NCBI GenBank assembly: GCA_036503065.1
Contig: DASXXM010000019.1
Coordinates: 1-23,012 of the forward strand
Reading direction: 5' to 3'
Length of the DNA stretch: 23,012 nt
Source of the DNA: DATEPR01 sp036503065
Lineage (GTDB): Bacteria; Actinomycetota; Actinomycetes; Mycobacteriales; Pseudonocardiaceae
A program made the position numbers and the translations under genes. The first letter of the stretch is position 1; the number at the start of each line of letters is the position of its first letter. Shown piece by piece: positions 22,137 to 23,012 of the stretch. The notes beneath the pieces are model-generated. The model did not search any database and had not been told where the DNA came from. It saw nothing but the letters and a program-made list of their open reading frames with translations.

Positions 22137-22195
22137 GGTGAGCCCAACGCTACCGACGGCCGCCGTGTTCCTCGACCGCCGACCGGATGGCTGGG

Positions 22196-22243
22196 TGATC
22201 GTCTCCTCCGGTTGATCGTCTCCCGCGGTTGATCGGCTTCGGT
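22196..22243. repeat. Three tandem ~17-bp repeats upstream of eno
   Basis: TGATCGTCTCCTCCGGT, TGATCGTCTCCCGCGGT and a shortened TGATCGGCTTCGGT follow one another at 22196, 22213 and 22230. They lie in the divergent TPR/eno region, about 65 bp before the eno -10, and could be multiple sites for one regulator. Confidence 0.6.
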
Positions 22244-22308
22244 TATCTGAATCGAGCCCGCCGGGGCGATTCGGCCCGCGCCTCCGTCGGCGGGACTTCG
22301 TCCACCGC

Positions 22309-22314
22309 TAGGCT
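22309..22314 (+). promoter_or_regulatory. eno -10 element
   Basis: TAGGCT is a typical actinobacterial -10, 43 nt before the start codon at 22357. The -35 is not clear. Confidence 0.4.
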
Positions 22315-22356
22315 CGGTGCCGACACGAACAATCCGAGCGTGAACGAGGAGCGCAG

Positions 22357-23012
22357 GTGGCGGTCATCGAACAGGTCGGTGCACGGGAGATTCTGGACTC
22401 CCGGGGCAATCCGACCGTGGAGGTCGAGGTCGCGCTGGACGACGGCACGCTGGCCAGGGCGGCGGTGCCCTCCGGCGCGTCCACCGGTGAGCACGAGGCC
22501 GTGGAACTACGCGACGGCGACAGCAGTCGGTTCGGCGGCAAGGGCGTCGAGAAGGCCGTGAACGCGGTGCTCGACGAGATCGGGCCGGAACTGGCCGGCA
22601 CCGAAGCCGTCGACCAGCGGATCGTGGACCAGAAGCTGGTCGATCTGGACGGCACGCCGGACAAGTCGCGGCTGGGCGCGAACGCCATCCTGGGCGTGTC
22701 GCTCGCGGTGGCCAAGGCGGCGGCCGAGTCCAGTGGGCTGGAACTGTTCCGCTACCTGGGTGGGCCGAACGCGCACGTGCTGCCGGTGCCGATGTTCAAC
22801 ATCCTCAACGGCGGCGCGCATGCCGACACCGACGTCGACATCCAGGAGTTCATGATCGCGCCGATCGGCGCGGAGAGCTTCCGCGAGGCGCTGCGCTGGG
22901 GCGCCGAGGTCTACCACGCGCTGAAGTCCGTGCTCAAGGCCAAGGGCCTGTCCACCGGGCTTGGCGACGAGGGTGGTTTCGCGCCGAGCCTGCCCAGCAA
23001 CCGCGACGCGCT
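22357..23012 (+). CDS. eno: Enolase (5' part, cut by window end)
   Basis: 218 complete codons from GTG 22357 give the N-terminal part of enolase, which converts 2-phosphoglycerate to phosphoenolpyruvate. Recognisable are the substrate loop SGASTGEHE (39-47), NGGAHA with the loop His, the QEFMIAP region with E164, and the catalytic Glu E205 in GDEGGF. The start is fixed by GAGGAG (22346-22351) five nt upstream. The expected full length is about 430 residues, so roughly half is outside the window. Confidence 0.97.
   Translation, partial: MAVIEQVGAREILDSRGNPTVEVEVALDDGTLARAAVPSGASTGEHEAVELRDGDSSRFGGKGVEKAVNAVLDEIGPELAGTEAVDQRIVDQKLVDLDGTPDKSRLGANAILGVSLAVAKAAAESSGLELFRYLGGPNAHVLPVPMFNILNGGAHADTDVDIQEFMIAPIGAESFREALRWGAEVYHALKSVLKAKGLSTGLGDEGGFAPSLPSNRDA

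Overview
The window is high-GC, GC3-biased DNA that reads as the chromosome of a filamentous actinomycete. The coupled pptH-pptT pair, UdgB-type uracil-DNA glycosylase, DivIVA-like coiled-coil protein, MoxR/DUF58/DUF4129 operon, several apparently leaderless genes and eno next to a lytic transglycosylase all fit. A member of the Pseudonocardiales is my best guess, but that placement is inference.

Layout. 1-1480: the 5' part of a secreted GH16 glucanase with a CBM6-like module, under a promoter overlapped by a LacI-type operator. 1725-3247: pptH and pptT, a phosphopantetheinyl hydrolase and transferase in one coupled unit. 3384-4385: a DivIVA-like coiled-coil protein behind a 21-bp palindrome. 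4450-5451: an HSL-type esterase. 5562-7284: an accessory island with two ~125-bp direct repeats, an Abi-type HEPN protein, a small helix-turn-helix ORF and a tRNA gene with anticodon UAA on a type I body. 7415-8693: a 40-residue peptide gene and an ATP-grasp ligase, resembling a RiPP pair. 8961-10271: type II NADH dehydrogenase.

10395-15259: a tightly overlapping minus-strand operon, in transcription order UdgB, DUF4129 protein, small membrane protein, MoxR ATPase, DUF58 protein, membrane protein. Divergent from it is a serine carboxypeptidase-like protein (15306-16808). Then come an MFS transporter with a possible upstream leader ORF, a membrane diguanylate cyclase with an intact inhibitory site, a SAM methyltransferase, a lytic transglycosylase, a convergent TPR protein, and the 5' part of enolase, which runs off the window.

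The most promising part is 5.5-8.8 kb. It combines a HEPN (probable RNase) Abi protein, an HTH ORF 21 bp downstream, long flanking repeats (one split by a 138-bp insert), a structured non-coding stretch, a tRNA that would read UUA, and an ATP-grasp/small-peptide pair. No integrase, transposase gene or CRISPR array is visible.
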